NCBI GenBank assembly: GCA_016291405.1
Contig: JAEEXG010000003.1
Coordinates: 41,987-105,986, forward strand
DNA: 64,000 nt
Source of the DNA: Lachnospiraceae bacterium
Lineage (GTDB): Bacteria > Bacillota > Clostridia > Lachnospirales > Lachnospiraceae
Reading direction: 5' to 3'
In this document: positions 52,791 to 60,956 of the stretch, one piece after another
Layout: the number at the start of each line of letters is the position of its first letter
Numbering within the stretch: the stretch's first letter is position 1
Position numbers and translations under genes: made by a program
Notes under the pieces: generated by a model
The model's input: only the letters and a program-made list of their open reading frames with translations
What the model was told of the DNA's origin: nothing
Database searches by the model: none

Positions 52791-53258
52791 TTGGCTAAGG
52801 ATGAGTCTAAAAAACTCGTTTGTAACAATAAAAAGGCATATCATGATTACTTCATAGAAGAAAAATACGAAGCCGGAATCGAGCTTTTTGGCACCGAAGT
52901 CAAGTCTTTACGTCTCGGAAAGTGTTCCGTTAAGGAATCTTTTATAAGGATCGATAAAGGCGAGGTGTACGCATACGGCATGCATATAACACCCTATGAA
53001 CAGGGTAATATCTTTAATAAAGACCCTATGCGTCCCAAAAAGCTTTTATTGCATAAATATGAGATCACTAAACTTTTAGGAAAAATAACCGAAAAAGGTT
53101 ATACCTTGGTTCCCTTGGAAGTGTATTTTTCAAACGGAAGAGCTAAGCTTGAATTTGGCTTGGCAAAAGGTAAGAAGCTTTACGATAAGCGTGAAGATAT
53201 TGCCAAGAAAGATATGCGAAGAGAGACTGAGCGAGAGTTTAAGGTCAAAAATCTCTAA
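52791..53258 (+). CDS. smpB: SsrA-binding protein SmpB
   Basis: SmpB carries tmRNA to stalled ribosomes for trans-translation. It has 155 residues from the TTG at 52791. That start is chosen because AGAGGTGA (52778-52785) is 8 nt before it and the sequence MAKDESKK matches family N termini; the in-frame GTG at 52782 lies inside the ribosome site. Motifs [29 protein letters not shown] and [19 protein letters not shown] are present. The tmRNA gene begins in the first base after the TAA stop. Confidence 0.95.
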   Translation: MAKDESKKLVCNNKKAYHDYFIEEKYEAGIELFGTEVKSLRLGKCSVKESFIRIDKGEVYAYGMHITPYEQGNIFNKDPMRPKKLLLHKYEITKLLGKITEKGYTLVPLEVYFSNGRAKLEFGLAKGKKLYDKREDIAKKDMRRETEREFKVKNL

Positions 53259-53596
53259 GGGGTAGTAAAGGTTTCGACGGGGATTTTGAAGCTGGAGAAG
53301 CGAGTCGCACGGTAATGCGTCAAATGGCCAAATTAAAATTAAACGCTAACGAAAATTTAGCATACGCTGCCTAATTGCAGCAGTCGGCTCTAGGGCACTC
53401 ACACCTTAGAATCCCGGCTTCGACTATGTGAGAAACGACATTGTCAAAGCTTTGAGACAGTGGGCGTATCATGAAGCTACCAAAATCGCAAGGATGTTTG
53501 TTTTCGTGTGACAGAGGGAATTTCAAATAACAAACTACACTCGTAGAAGGACAGGGGATGGGTCTTCGGACACGGGTTCGACTCCCGTCTACTCCA
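53259..53596 (+). ncRNA. ssrA: tmRNA (ssrA)
   Basis: This 338-nt transfer-messenger RNA rescues stalled ribosomes. The 5' GGGGTAG (53259-53265) pairs with CTACTCC (53589-53595) as a 7-bp acceptor stem, with discriminator A at 53596. The mature CCA is not encoded, since TAA follows. The tRNA-like T arm is GGTTCGACTCCC near 53575-53586 and GGTTTCGACGG near the 5' end. The tag reading frame is GCT at 53345 to TAA at 53374, giving Ala-Asn-Glu-Asn-Leu-Ala-Tyr-Ala-Ala, the usual acidic ending in Ala-Ala. It follows smpB with no gap and so is probably made from the smpB transcript. Confidence 0.97.
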
Positions 53597-53646
53597 TAAA
53601 GAAAAAGGGAAGAGTAATTTACTCTTCCCTTTTTCTTTATGGAGTA
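53590..53646 (+). terminator. tmRNA terminator, 28-bp perfect inverted repeat overlapping the tmRNA 3' end
   Basis: Arms 53590-53617 and 53619-53646 are exact complements with a single T between them; a real loop would open some A-T pairs. The 5' arm begins within the last bases of tmRNA (TACTCC). The stem ends in T-rich sequence (CCCTTTTTCTTT) within the 3' arm, which acts as the T-run. It would terminate transcription just after tmRNA. Confidence 0.8.
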
Positions 53647-53678
53647 ACTGAATAGAATTCTTTAGCGAAGCGGAGACC

Positions 53679-53692
53679 GACTCCCTTCTACT
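53679..53692. repeat. Near-copy of the tmRNA 3' end (possible att scar)
   Basis: GACTCCCTTCTACT (53679-53692) matches GACTCCCGTCTACT in the tmRNA 3' end (53580-53593) in 13 of 14 positions, 99 bp away. Such a repeat can be the leftover of an element once integrated at ssrA. No integrase or element is present in between. Confidence 0.45.
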
Positions 53693-53781
53693 TTGATTAC
53701 GGCTTAATTATTTGATATTTAAGTAGTGGTATAATATCTTTTAAGCGAACAAACGTAAAATTGCGAGAAGGGGTGACAAAC

Positions 53782-55797
53782 ATGAATCAAAAAAAGAGAA
53801 AGTCTTTAAAGAAATCCTTACTTACAAAGATGATTGTCTACGTAGCCATCATGATTGTTATTATCACGCAGATAAGTATTAAACTTGCCGTAGATAATAT
53901 CCAATCCTTAATGAACAACGTATTGGCAAGAGAATCCGAAACCTATGCAAGCGAAATTCACAGCTGGTGGGCAGGGGTTGAAGAAAGAGTTAAGCAGACG
54001 GCCGATGTGTTAAAGTATCTTCCCGAAAACAGTTATGATGATACGCTTTCCATGCTTTTAAAAATCACAGCGGAAGATCCTGATTCTCAGGACATCTATA
54101 TTGCTTACGGAGATACCGGCAAATTCCTTGACGGTTCCGGTTGGACTCCTGATTCCAGTTTTGTATTTACAGACAGACCTTGGTATATAGGTGCCATTAA
54201 TAATGGCGGAAAAATCTTTTCATCTGAACCATACCTTGATGCTTCAACAGGAAAAACCTGCCTTGCCTGCTCTATTATGATTAAAGACAAGGTAGTTCTT
54301 TCAAGCGACATAAACTTTGATAAGGTTGCAGAAAAGGTTAATGCCTTTGATTCTTTGGCTCCCGATGCCAAGTTCTACATAATAAATAAAGAAACAAAAG
54401 ACGTTATTGTAAGTAATGTTTCCGAAGTAATAGGTCAAAATCTTTCAACCACTACGGATCCTATTGTAAAAGGATTATCCGTAATTTTTGATAAGATGAA
54501 TAAAGCCACGAATGCAGGAAGTTCAAAAGTAATTACACAAAAGACTTCGCAGGGTGGATTCATGTACACTGCAACTGATGTTGAGGGCACATCATGGACA
54601 GTTGTAAGTGCAGTTTCATCTACTCTTTTAAGCAGCAGAATAGTAAATGTAATGATTTATACATTTATAAGTGCTATAGTGCTTCTCATTATCCTTTCAA
54701 TTATTATGTACTTTGCAATTAATAAAGCAATCAATCCTGTCACCACAATTACAGATAGAATTACGGATATCAGTAAGGGTGACTTTACAGTAAATATTGT
54801 TCCGGAAGGAAACAATGAAATCACAACCTTAGCTGAAAGTCTTAATGAGTATATAGAAAAGATGAGAGCTACATTAAACAGCCTCTCATCCATATCCGGT
54901 GAAATGAACGGAAGAGCCGGTGAGTGCTTTGATATTTCACATTCGCTTTCTGATGCAAACGATAATCAGGGAAGTTCTATCGAAAAGCTTAATAACACCT
55001 TAAGCGATATGAACTCATCACTTGATGAAGTGGCAAAATCCGCAACGGAACTTGCTTCCACATCAGGTGTACTTGCAGAAAGCGCCGAAGATGTTAAGAA
55101 CCTTTGCAATGAGACTATGAGTGCCTCATCAAAGGGTAAAGACGAAATGGATAGCATGACAAAGAATTTCTCAACATTAAATACCACCATAAGTGAGCTT
55201 ACAAAGCTTATAAGAGAAACTGCAAAATCTGTTGAAGAAATAACAGGAATAACCGATACCATCAATGCAATTTCAAGCCAGACGAACCTTCTTTCTTTAA
55301 ACGCTTCAATAGAAGCTGCAAGAGCCGGTGAAATGGGTAAAGGATTTGCGGTTGTTGCTACAGAAGTAGGTACTTTGGCAAATCAGTCATCAGAAGCTAC
55401 CGAAACCATCAGAAGATTGGTTGAAGATGTCACCAACAACATTTCCGATATCAATAAAAAGGCTGAGGATTGTCTTTCTGATATGGAAGTCTGCATGAGC
55501 GCGGTTTCAGGCGCCAATGAATCCTTTGAAACTATTTATGATGACGTTGCAAAGGCTACACAGGGAATAAATGATATTGCAAACGGAATTGAAAAGATTA
55601 ACTCCTTTGCATCAAGCAACGCTACCACCACAAAGGAGCAGGCTACAAATATTGCCGAAGTATTAGATCTAAGTAACACCATTGTATCCGAGAGTACAAA
55701 GCTCAAAGCAGAAACAGAAAATATTACCAATATTTCGGAAAGACTTAATCAATACTCAGATCAAATCAATTTGGATCTTTCTCAGTACAATGTATAA
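53782..55797 (+). CDS. Methyl-accepting chemotaxis protein with Cache-type sensor
   Basis: This 671-residue chemoreceptor has a cytoplasmic N terminus, TM1 (about 14-35), a periplasmic-type extracellular dCache-like sensor (about 40-285, with PWYIGAINNGGKIFSSEPYLDASTGKTCLACS), TM2 (about 297-320), a HAMP domain and a signalling domain. The hairpin tip ISSQTNLLSLNASIEAARAGEMGKGFAVVATEVGTLA is intact, so it can bind CheA/CheW. The start is the ATG at 53782 with AAGGGGTG before it; the earlier in-frame TTG at 53761 is rejected. The ligand is unknown. No che genes are in the window. Confidence 0.93.
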   Translation: MNQKKRKSLKKSLLTKMIVYVAIMIVIITQISIKLAVDNIQSLMNNVLARESETYASEIHSWWAGVEERVKQTADVLKYLPENSYDDTLSMLLKITAEDPDSQDIYIAYGDTGKFLDGSGWTPDSSFVFTDRPWYIGAINNGGKIFSSEPYLDASTGKTCLACSIMIKDKVVLSSDINFDKVAEKVNAFDSLAPDAKFYIINKETKDVIVSNVSEVIGQNLSTTTDPIVKGLSVIFDKMNKATNAGSSKVITQKTSQGGFMYTATDVEGTSWTVVSAVSSTLLSSRIVNVMIYTFISAIVLLIILSIIMYFAINKAINPVTTITDRITDISKGDFTVNIVPEGNNEITTLAESLNEYIEKMRATLNSLSSISGEMNGRAGECFDISHSLSDANDNQGSSIEKLNNTLSDMNSSLDEVAKSATELASTSGVLAESAEDVKNLCNETMSASSKGKDEMDSMTKNFSTLNTTISELTKLIRETAKSVEEITGITDTINAISSQTNLLSLNASIEAARAGEMGKGFAVVATEVGTLANQSSEATETIRRLVEDVTNNISDINKKAEDCLSDMEVCMSAVSGANESFETIYDDVAKATQGINDIANGIEKINSFASSNATTTKEQATNIAEVLDLSNTIVSESTKLKAETENITNISERLNQYSDQINLDLSQYNV

Positions 55798-55808
55798 ACT
55801 TAAAACTA

Positions 55809-55842
55809 AAAGACGCCGTCCTATGGGCGGTGTCTTTTTTTA
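55809..55842 (+). terminator. Terminator after the chemoreceptor gene
   Basis: AAAGACGCCGTCC (55809-55821) pairs with GGGCGGTGTCTTT (55825-55837) with two G-T pairs, then TTT. Confidence 0.83.
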
Positions 55843-55883
55843 TTGAATAGATGGGAGTATAATTGTCAAAGGAGGGTATTTTT

Positions 55884-56924
55884 ATGGAACATGAGGTTAC
55901 AAAGAAACAGAAATTACTTAATGAAAACGGACTGATTTCAGAGCCCGGTTGGGCAAGATGTGAAATTTGGGAGTATAACAGAGAAAACATTAAAGCTCCC
56001 TGGTTTAGAAGGAAAGAGTGGGATTATTATCTTTTTAATACTGAAGATTTTGCTCTTGCTTTCACTATTTCTGATTTAGGTTATATAAGCTTATTAAGTG
56101 CATCTTTTATTAACATAAAAGAAGGCTGGGAAAAGACAGATTCCGAACTTGGTGTTTTCCCCATGGGTAAAAAATACGGCCTTGGCACATCTACAAAAGA
56201 TGCCGGAGCATCATGCTCCACAAAGCGACTTGATATGGCATTTATGAATGTGGATGGCGGTCGTACCATTTCCATGGAATTTAAGAATTTTGCAAAGCAG
56301 GGAATCACCTTTAACGCAGAACTTTTTGTTAAAGAACCCGATATGGAAGCGGTATATATTGCTACGCCTTGGAAAGAAAAGGCCACAGCCTTTTACTATA
56401 ACTGTAAAAGAAATTGTTTGGAGGCTACAGGCGTTGTTAAGTATGGAGATAAAGTATATGAAATTAAGCCCGGAACCTGCTTTGGCGTATTAGACTGGGG
56501 CAGAGGCGTATGGACTTATGACAACACCTGGTTTTGGGGAACAGGAAGCGGGAAAATAAACGGAGAGCTCTTTGGATTTAACTTAGGATACGGCTTTTCC
56601 GATAGGTCATCCGCAAGTGAAAACGGATTTTACTACAAAGGAAAAATTCATAAGCTTGAAGAAGTGGTATTTGACATTCCTACGGATTCTTCAGGCAAAA
56701 AGGATTACTTAAAGCCCTGGAGTGTTTATTCAAAAGATAAAAGGCTTGAAGCGACTTTGGCTCCTATTTTAGACAGAGCCGCATGCCTTGACTTTAAGGT
56801 TATTATAAGTGACCAGCACCAGGTATTTGGAAAGTTAACAGGTAAGGTTACCATGGATGATGGGGAAGTAGTTGAAATGAAAGACTTTGTCTGCGCTATA
56901 GAAGAAGTAAGAAATAAGTATTAA
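55884..56924 (+). CDS. DUF2804-family protein
   Basis: This 346-residue protein has no signal peptide. It has the DUF2804 pattern of Trp- and Gly-rich beta strands (GWARCEIWEYNRENIKAPWFRRKEWDYY, FCWGVLDWGRGVWTY-like segment about 200, FGFNLGYGFSDRSSASENGFYYKGK about 230-255). The family has no established biochemical function. AAAGGAGG precedes the ATG at 55884; an in-frame TTG at 55863 is rejected. The next gene (AlaX-like) starts 10 bp after the stop, so they share a transcript. Confidence 0.82.
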   Translation: MEHEVTKKQKLLNENGLISEPGWARCEIWEYNRENIKAPWFRRKEWDYYLFNTEDFALAFTISDLGYISLLSASFINIKEGWEKTDSELGVFPMGKKYGLGTSTKDAGASCSTKRLDMAFMNVDGGRTISMEFKNFAKQGITFNAELFVKEPDMEAVYIATPWKEKATAFYYNCKRNCLEATGVVKYGDKVYEIKPGTCFGVLDWGRGVWTYDNTWFWGTGSGKINGELFGFNLGYGFSDRSSASENGFYYKGKIHKLEEVVFDIPTDSSGKKDYLKPWSVYSKDKRLEATLAPILDRAACLDFKVIISDQHQVFGKLTGKVTMDDGEVVEMKDFVCAIEEVRNKY

Positions 56925-56933
56925 GGAGTTTTT

Positions 56934-58073
56934 ATGACAGTAAGGCTTTTCGACGAGGATGCATATTTAAGTGAGTTTGAGAGTAAAGTTGAAAGCGTAA
57001 AAGAAGTTAACGGAAGATATGAAGTTATTCTTTCAGAAACCGCGTTCTTTCCTACTCAAGGCGGTCAAAACCATGATGAAGGAACAATTGATGGTATTGA
57101 AGTTTTAGACGTTACTATAAAAGATGACATTATCACCCATGTTTTAAAAGAAAAAGTAAGTAAAGGAAGCATTGTTAAGGGAAAAGTGGATTTTAATCAT
57201 CGCTTCAGAAACATGCAGATGCATAGCGGTGAGCATATTTTTTCGGGGCTTGCCCATAAATTATACAATGCTGAAAATGTGGGCTTTCATCTAAGTGATA
57301 ACTCCGCCACAATTGATTTAAACCTTAAGCTTTCGGAAAAGGATTTAAAGAAGCTTGAAGGCCTTGTAAACGAAGCAATCATTAAGAATATTGATATTGT
57401 TGCAACCATTTATAAAAACGGCGAAGAAAAGGACATCGAATATCGCTCTAAGAAAGAACTTTCCGGAGATATTCGCCTCGTTGAAATTAAAGATATCGAT
57501 ATTTGCGCTTGCTGTGCACCTCACGTAAAGTCCACCGGGGAGATTCAGCTGTTTAAAATTACTTCTTTTGAAAATTATAAAGAAGGTGTAAGAATAAACT
57601 ATCTTTGCGGATTAAGGGCAATTGAAAACTATGATGCATCTTTGGAAAGCTTAAAGAGCATCTCAAAGGCTTTGTCCGTAAAGCAGGGAGAAGAGTATAA
57701 AGGCGTAGAAAAACTCTTATCAGACGACAGACTTTTAAAAGATAGAAATACATTTCTTTTAAAGAAGCTTGTAGAAAATGAAATAGAAAAGGCAGATTTT
57801 TCAAAAGAAAACGTCTTTATTTTGCTTCCTGATTTTTTAAAGGATTTCCTTCGTTATGCGATGGATTTGGCCAAGGAAAAATCAACCGGAAGAATAGGTG
57901 TATTTTGTGAAGATGAATCCCATATGGCAAGATTCCTGATTGAATCGGATTCTGAAGATCTTAGGGAATTAAACAATGTATTAAAGGAAAAATACGGTGC
58001 AAAGGGAGGTGGCAAACCCCACTCAATTCAGGGCACCGTTGAAACTTGTATGCGCCTTAAGGAATTGTTTTGA
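56934..58073 (+). CDS. AlaX-type alanyl-tRNA editing protein with DHHA1-like end
   Basis: This trans-editing enzyme removes Ser or Gly misloaded on tRNA-Ala. It has 379 residues. The zinc site is made of MQMHSGEHIFSG (HxxxH, about 97-108) and CACCAPHV (about 188-195). The N-terminal AlaRS-like editing fold has FFPTQGGQNHDEG. The C-terminal KGGGKPHSIQGTVE is the DHHA1 motif of AlaRS and long AlaX. GGAG precedes the ATG. The long form suggests tRNA binding through its C-terminal part. Confidence 0.88.
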   Translation: MTVRLFDEDAYLSEFESKVESVKEVNGRYEVILSETAFFPTQGGQNHDEGTIDGIEVLDVTIKDDIITHVLKEKVSKGSIVKGKVDFNHRFRNMQMHSGEHIFSGLAHKLYNAENVGFHLSDNSATIDLNLKLSEKDLKKLEGLVNEAIIKNIDIVATIYKNGEEKDIEYRSKKELSGDIRLVEIKDIDICACCAPHVKSTGEIQLFKITSFENYKEGVRINYLCGLRAIENYDASLESLKSISKALSVKQGEEYKGVEKLLSDDRLLKDRNTFLLKKLVENEIEKADFSKENVFILLPDFLKDFLRYAMDLAKEKSTGRIGVFCEDESHMARFLIESDSEDLRELNNVLKEKYGAKGGGKPHSIQGTVETCMRLKELF

Positions 58074-58157
58074 AAAAGAGGTTCGATTGTTGTAAAATAG
58101 AAAAAACGCACTAAATTTTCAGGCTTTAAAGACTAGTGTTTTGGGGGTACTTTTTTA

Positions 58158-59555
58158 ATGGAACATCCGAGAAAAGCCGATGGGGGAACAGATACAGTCA
58201 GGGTGTCGTATTTTAGGTCTATAAAGGCAAAGGTAGCTGTTATTGTTTTAATATCAGTAGCGGTTGCCTTCTTTTTGGTTGAAAGCATACTTCTTAATCA
58301 ATCCGAAAAAGAATTAAAGGAAGTAAACCAAAACTATTTATATGATGTGGCGGTTCAATCAGGTATCAGACTTGATGAGCAGATTGCTACCCATGGATTC
58401 AAAGAATCAATAACTTATGATAACTTAAGCGCTATCTTTTCGGGAGTAGGCATAAAAGGGATGAATTCCAGCTACGTTTATGTAGTGGCAGCCGATTCCA
58501 CCATGCTTTATCATCCGAGAAAAGAAAAAGTAGGGGAGCCCGTTGAAAACGAAGTTGTTAAAGGCGTTTCTTTGGGCCTTTCAACAGGAGCTCATTATGA
58601 GCCTGAATTTGTTCAATATGTTTTTGACGATGCTCAAAAATACGCAGCTTTTTATGTAACAAAAGATGAACAAGTAATTGTTGTTGCAACGGTAGATGAA
58701 AGCGAAATACTAAGTCCCTTAAAAAGACTTGCAAGAGTGAGCACCATTATCGGATTTGCTATTATTTTAGCTGCCTGCCTTGCAGGATATATTATTTCTT
58801 CCTTCTTTTCACGCCCTATAAAAAAGGTGACTAAGGTTATAGGAAAAATCTCTGATTTGGATTTTAGGGAGATGGATGATTTAAGCTTACTTTCTAAGCG
58901 GCATGATGAAACAGGAGTCATGGCTAAAGCTGTTAACAGGATGCAAAAGCAAATGTCTGGTGTAATCGGCACATTAAAAGAGCAGGGTAACAGCGTAACC
59001 GAAGCTTCCGACCAGCTTAATAAAGTGTCCAAAGAAACCGCTAAAACCATAGGGCAGATTGAAAAGGCAGTTTGTGAAATAGCAGACGGATCTACCTATC
59101 AGGCTGAAGAAACTCAGAAAGCGACAGAATCTGTTATTTTAATGGGTAACATGGTGGAAGAAACCATTTCATTAATCAATAAGCTTGCGGTAAGCTCCAA
59201 TGAATCGGTAAAACTGATTGATAAGCTTATGGAATCACCGGAAAATAACCCTGAAAACCACGGAGTTGAAACTACAGAGATTATTTCTAAAGTAAAGACC
59301 GGCATCGAAGGCACCATAAAAGGTATAAACAGAATAGCCGATAAAACAAAGCGTTTGGATGATGCAAGAATTGCAGTGGTTGACGCTGTTCAGAACTTAA
59401 CAGCCATTGCTGAAGAAAATGCTGCAAGCACCCAGCAGACCAGCGAAGGAGTATCACAAGTCGCAACAATAGTGTATAATATTTCTGAGAATGCAAACCG
59501 ATTAGATGAGGTTTCAAACGAATTGAAAGAACAAGTATCACTATTTACTGTGTAA
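58158..59555 (+). CDS. Chemoreceptor-like protein lacking the signalling tip
   Basis: This 465-residue protein has TM1 (about 25-45), an extracellular sCache-like sensor (about 50-180, with YVYVVAADSTMLYHPRKEKVGEPV), TM2 (about 195-217), HAMP and a coiled-coil methyl-accepting part. The usual tip (QTNLL-LNA-IEAARAGE-G-GFAVVA) is missing; the sequence runs from SSNESVKLIDKLMESPENNPEN to VETTEIISKVKTGIEGTIKGI and ends with IAEENAASTQQTSEGVSQVA. So it may not bind CheA/CheW directly. GGGGG precedes the ATG. Confidence 0.83.
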   Translation: MEHPRKADGGTDTVRVSYFRSIKAKVAVIVLISVAVAFFLVESILLNQSEKELKEVNQNYLYDVAVQSGIRLDEQIATHGFKESITYDNLSAIFSGVGIKGMNSSYVYVVAADSTMLYHPRKEKVGEPVENEVVKGVSLGLSTGAHYEPEFVQYVFDDAQKYAAFYVTKDEQVIVVATVDESEILSPLKRLARVSTIIGFAIILAACLAGYIISSFFSRPIKKVTKVIGKISDLDFREMDDLSLLSKRHDETGVMAKAVNRMQKQMSGVIGTLKEQGNSVTEASDQLNKVSKETAKTIGQIEKAVCEIADGSTYQAEETQKATESVILMGNMVEETISLINKLAVSSNESVKLIDKLMESPENNPENHGVETTEIISKVKTGIEGTIKGINRIADKTKRLDDARIAVVDAVQNLTAIAEENAASTQQTSEGVSQVATIVYNISENANRLDEVSNELKEQVSLFTV

Positions 59556-59565
59556 TCAATTAACC

Positions 59566-59598
59566 CAATCCTCGGTTAAAAGCCGGGGATTGTTTTGT
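59566..59598 (+). terminator. Terminator after the tip-less chemoreceptor gene
   Basis: CAATCCTCGG (59566-59575) pairs with CCGGGGATTG (59583-59592, one G-T pair), followed by TTTTG. Confidence 0.75.
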
Positions 59599-59610
59599 TA
59601 AGGAGAGAAT

Positions 59611-60195
59611 ATGGCCAATATTGAAGAATTGACTTTTGACGGTTACGTTTTTGCAAATGCCCAAGATTTAGAGCTTGCCAAAAGCGAAGCAAAGAAAATT
59701 GCATATATAGAAGCTCACGCCGATATGTCAAATATAGGCGTTGTTAAAGGTGTATATGAAAAAGCCATAGAAGAAAGATATTTCCAGACACCTATCGGAC
59801 TTGAGTACTTAAGAGATATGCAAAAAGCTTACAGCGATTCTAAAAACGGAGCTGAAGAATTAAGGCCCATTCCTCTTTATACTACTTTTAAAAGAATAGA
59901 TTTTAGCGAAAAGAGTAAAGCTCAGACTCGAATGACCAAGGCTCAGAAGAAAGAGCTTTCTTTGAGAATGAAGTATAGAAATGCGGTTTTGATTGCAGGC
60001 ATTTTCTTTTTCCTTTGCGTAGCCATGCTTGCAATTACAATGCGCGGTTCTACAATTAATGCTCTTAATTATAAGACTGCTGTAACCAATCAATATTCTG
60101 AGTGGGAGCAGGAATTAAGGGAGCGTGAAATAAAGGTTAAAGAAAGAGAGAACGCTGTAAGAGACAAGGAAATTGAGCTTGGGATTGACAATTAG
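59611..60195 (+). CDS. Membrane protein with C-terminal coiled coil, unknown function
   Basis: This 194-residue protein has an N-terminal soluble region (1-118) with helical segments like LAKSEAKKIAYIEAHADMSNIGVVKGVYEKAIE. One membrane helix follows (about 124-145, AVLIAGIFFFLCVAMLAITM). The end is a charged coiled coil (ELREREIKVKERENAVRDKEIEL). AAGGAGAG precedes the ATG. No family that I can name fits; it looks like a conserved Lachnospiraceae membrane protein. It sits between a chemoreceptor-like gene and a two-component system but with its own spacing, so a link is not shown. Confidence 0.7.
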   Translation: MANIEELTFDGYVFANAQDLELAKSEAKKIAYIEAHADMSNIGVVKGVYEKAIEERYFQTPIGLEYLRDMQKAYSDSKNGAEELRPIPLYTTFKRIDFSEKSKAQTRMTKAQKKELSLRMKYRNAVLIAGIFFFLCVAMLAITMRGSTINALNYKTAVTNQYSEWEQELREREIKVKERENAVRDKEIELGIDN

Positions 60196-60282
60196 AACAC
60201 AGATTGGTTAATTCTTTTTCACAAAATGAACATACTTTTATTATATATTTAGAATCATAAAATGCTATTTTGGAGGTTTTTT

Positions 60283-60954
60283 ATGGACATGTTAAAGATT
60301 TTGGTCGTAGATGATGAAGCCAGAATGAGAAAACTTGTAAAAGATTTCCTTGTAAAGAAAGATTATATTGTTTTGGAAGCTTCGGACGGAAGCGAAGCTT
60401 TAAAAGTTTTTTATGATGAGCCGGACATTTCGCTTGTAATACTTGATGTTATGATGCCAAAACTTGACGGATGGCAGGTTTGCAGAGAAATTAGAAGCAA
60501 TTCAAAGGTTCCCATTATTATGCTTACAGCAAAGAGTGAAGAGCAGGATGAACTTTTAGGCTTTGAACTTGGAATTGATGAATATATCACAAAACCCTTT
60601 AGCCCTAAGATTTTAACTGCAAGGGTTGAAGCTATTTTAAGACGCACAAAACCTGCAAGTGTGGATGCTTCGATGGAATATAACGGAGTAGTGGTTGATA
60701 AGTCTGCTCACAGAGTTTTGATTGATTCAAAGGAAATAGATTTAAGCTTTAAAGAGTTTGAACTTCTTTCTTTCTTTATGGAAAATAAAGGAAGAGCTTT
60801 ATCAAGAGAAACAATCCTTAACAGCGTCTGGAATTACGATTATTTCGGAGACGCAAGAACTATAGATACTCACGTAAAGAAACTAAGAAGCAAGATGGGG
60901 CAAAAAGGAGAACTTATAAAGACCATTTGGGGAATGGGCTATAAGTTTGAATAG
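60283..60954 (+). CDS. OmpR-family response regulator
   Basis: This DNA-binding response regulator of 223 residues has a receiver domain (about 3-118: acidic pair DDE at 9-11, phosphoryl Asp in ILDVMMP near 54, Lys in TKPFSP) and a winged-helix domain (about 130-223, FKEFELLSFFMENKGRALSRE and RTIDTHVKKLRSKMG). The start is the ATG at 60283 with GGAGG 6 nt before it; an upstream in-frame ATG at 60262 is before the ribosome site. It is 2 bp upstream of the histidine kinase gene. Confidence 0.92.
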   Translation: MDMLKILVVDDEARMRKLVKDFLVKKDYIVLEASDGSEALKVFYDEPDISLVILDVMMPKLDGWQVCREIRSNSKVPIIMLTAKSEEQDELLGFELGIDEYITKPFSPKILTARVEAILRRTKPASVDASMEYNGVVVDKSAHRVLIDSKEIDLSFKEFELLSFFMENKGRALSRETILNSVWNYDYFGDARTIDTHVKKLRSKMGQKGELIKTIWGMGYKFE

Positions 60955-60956
60955 CT

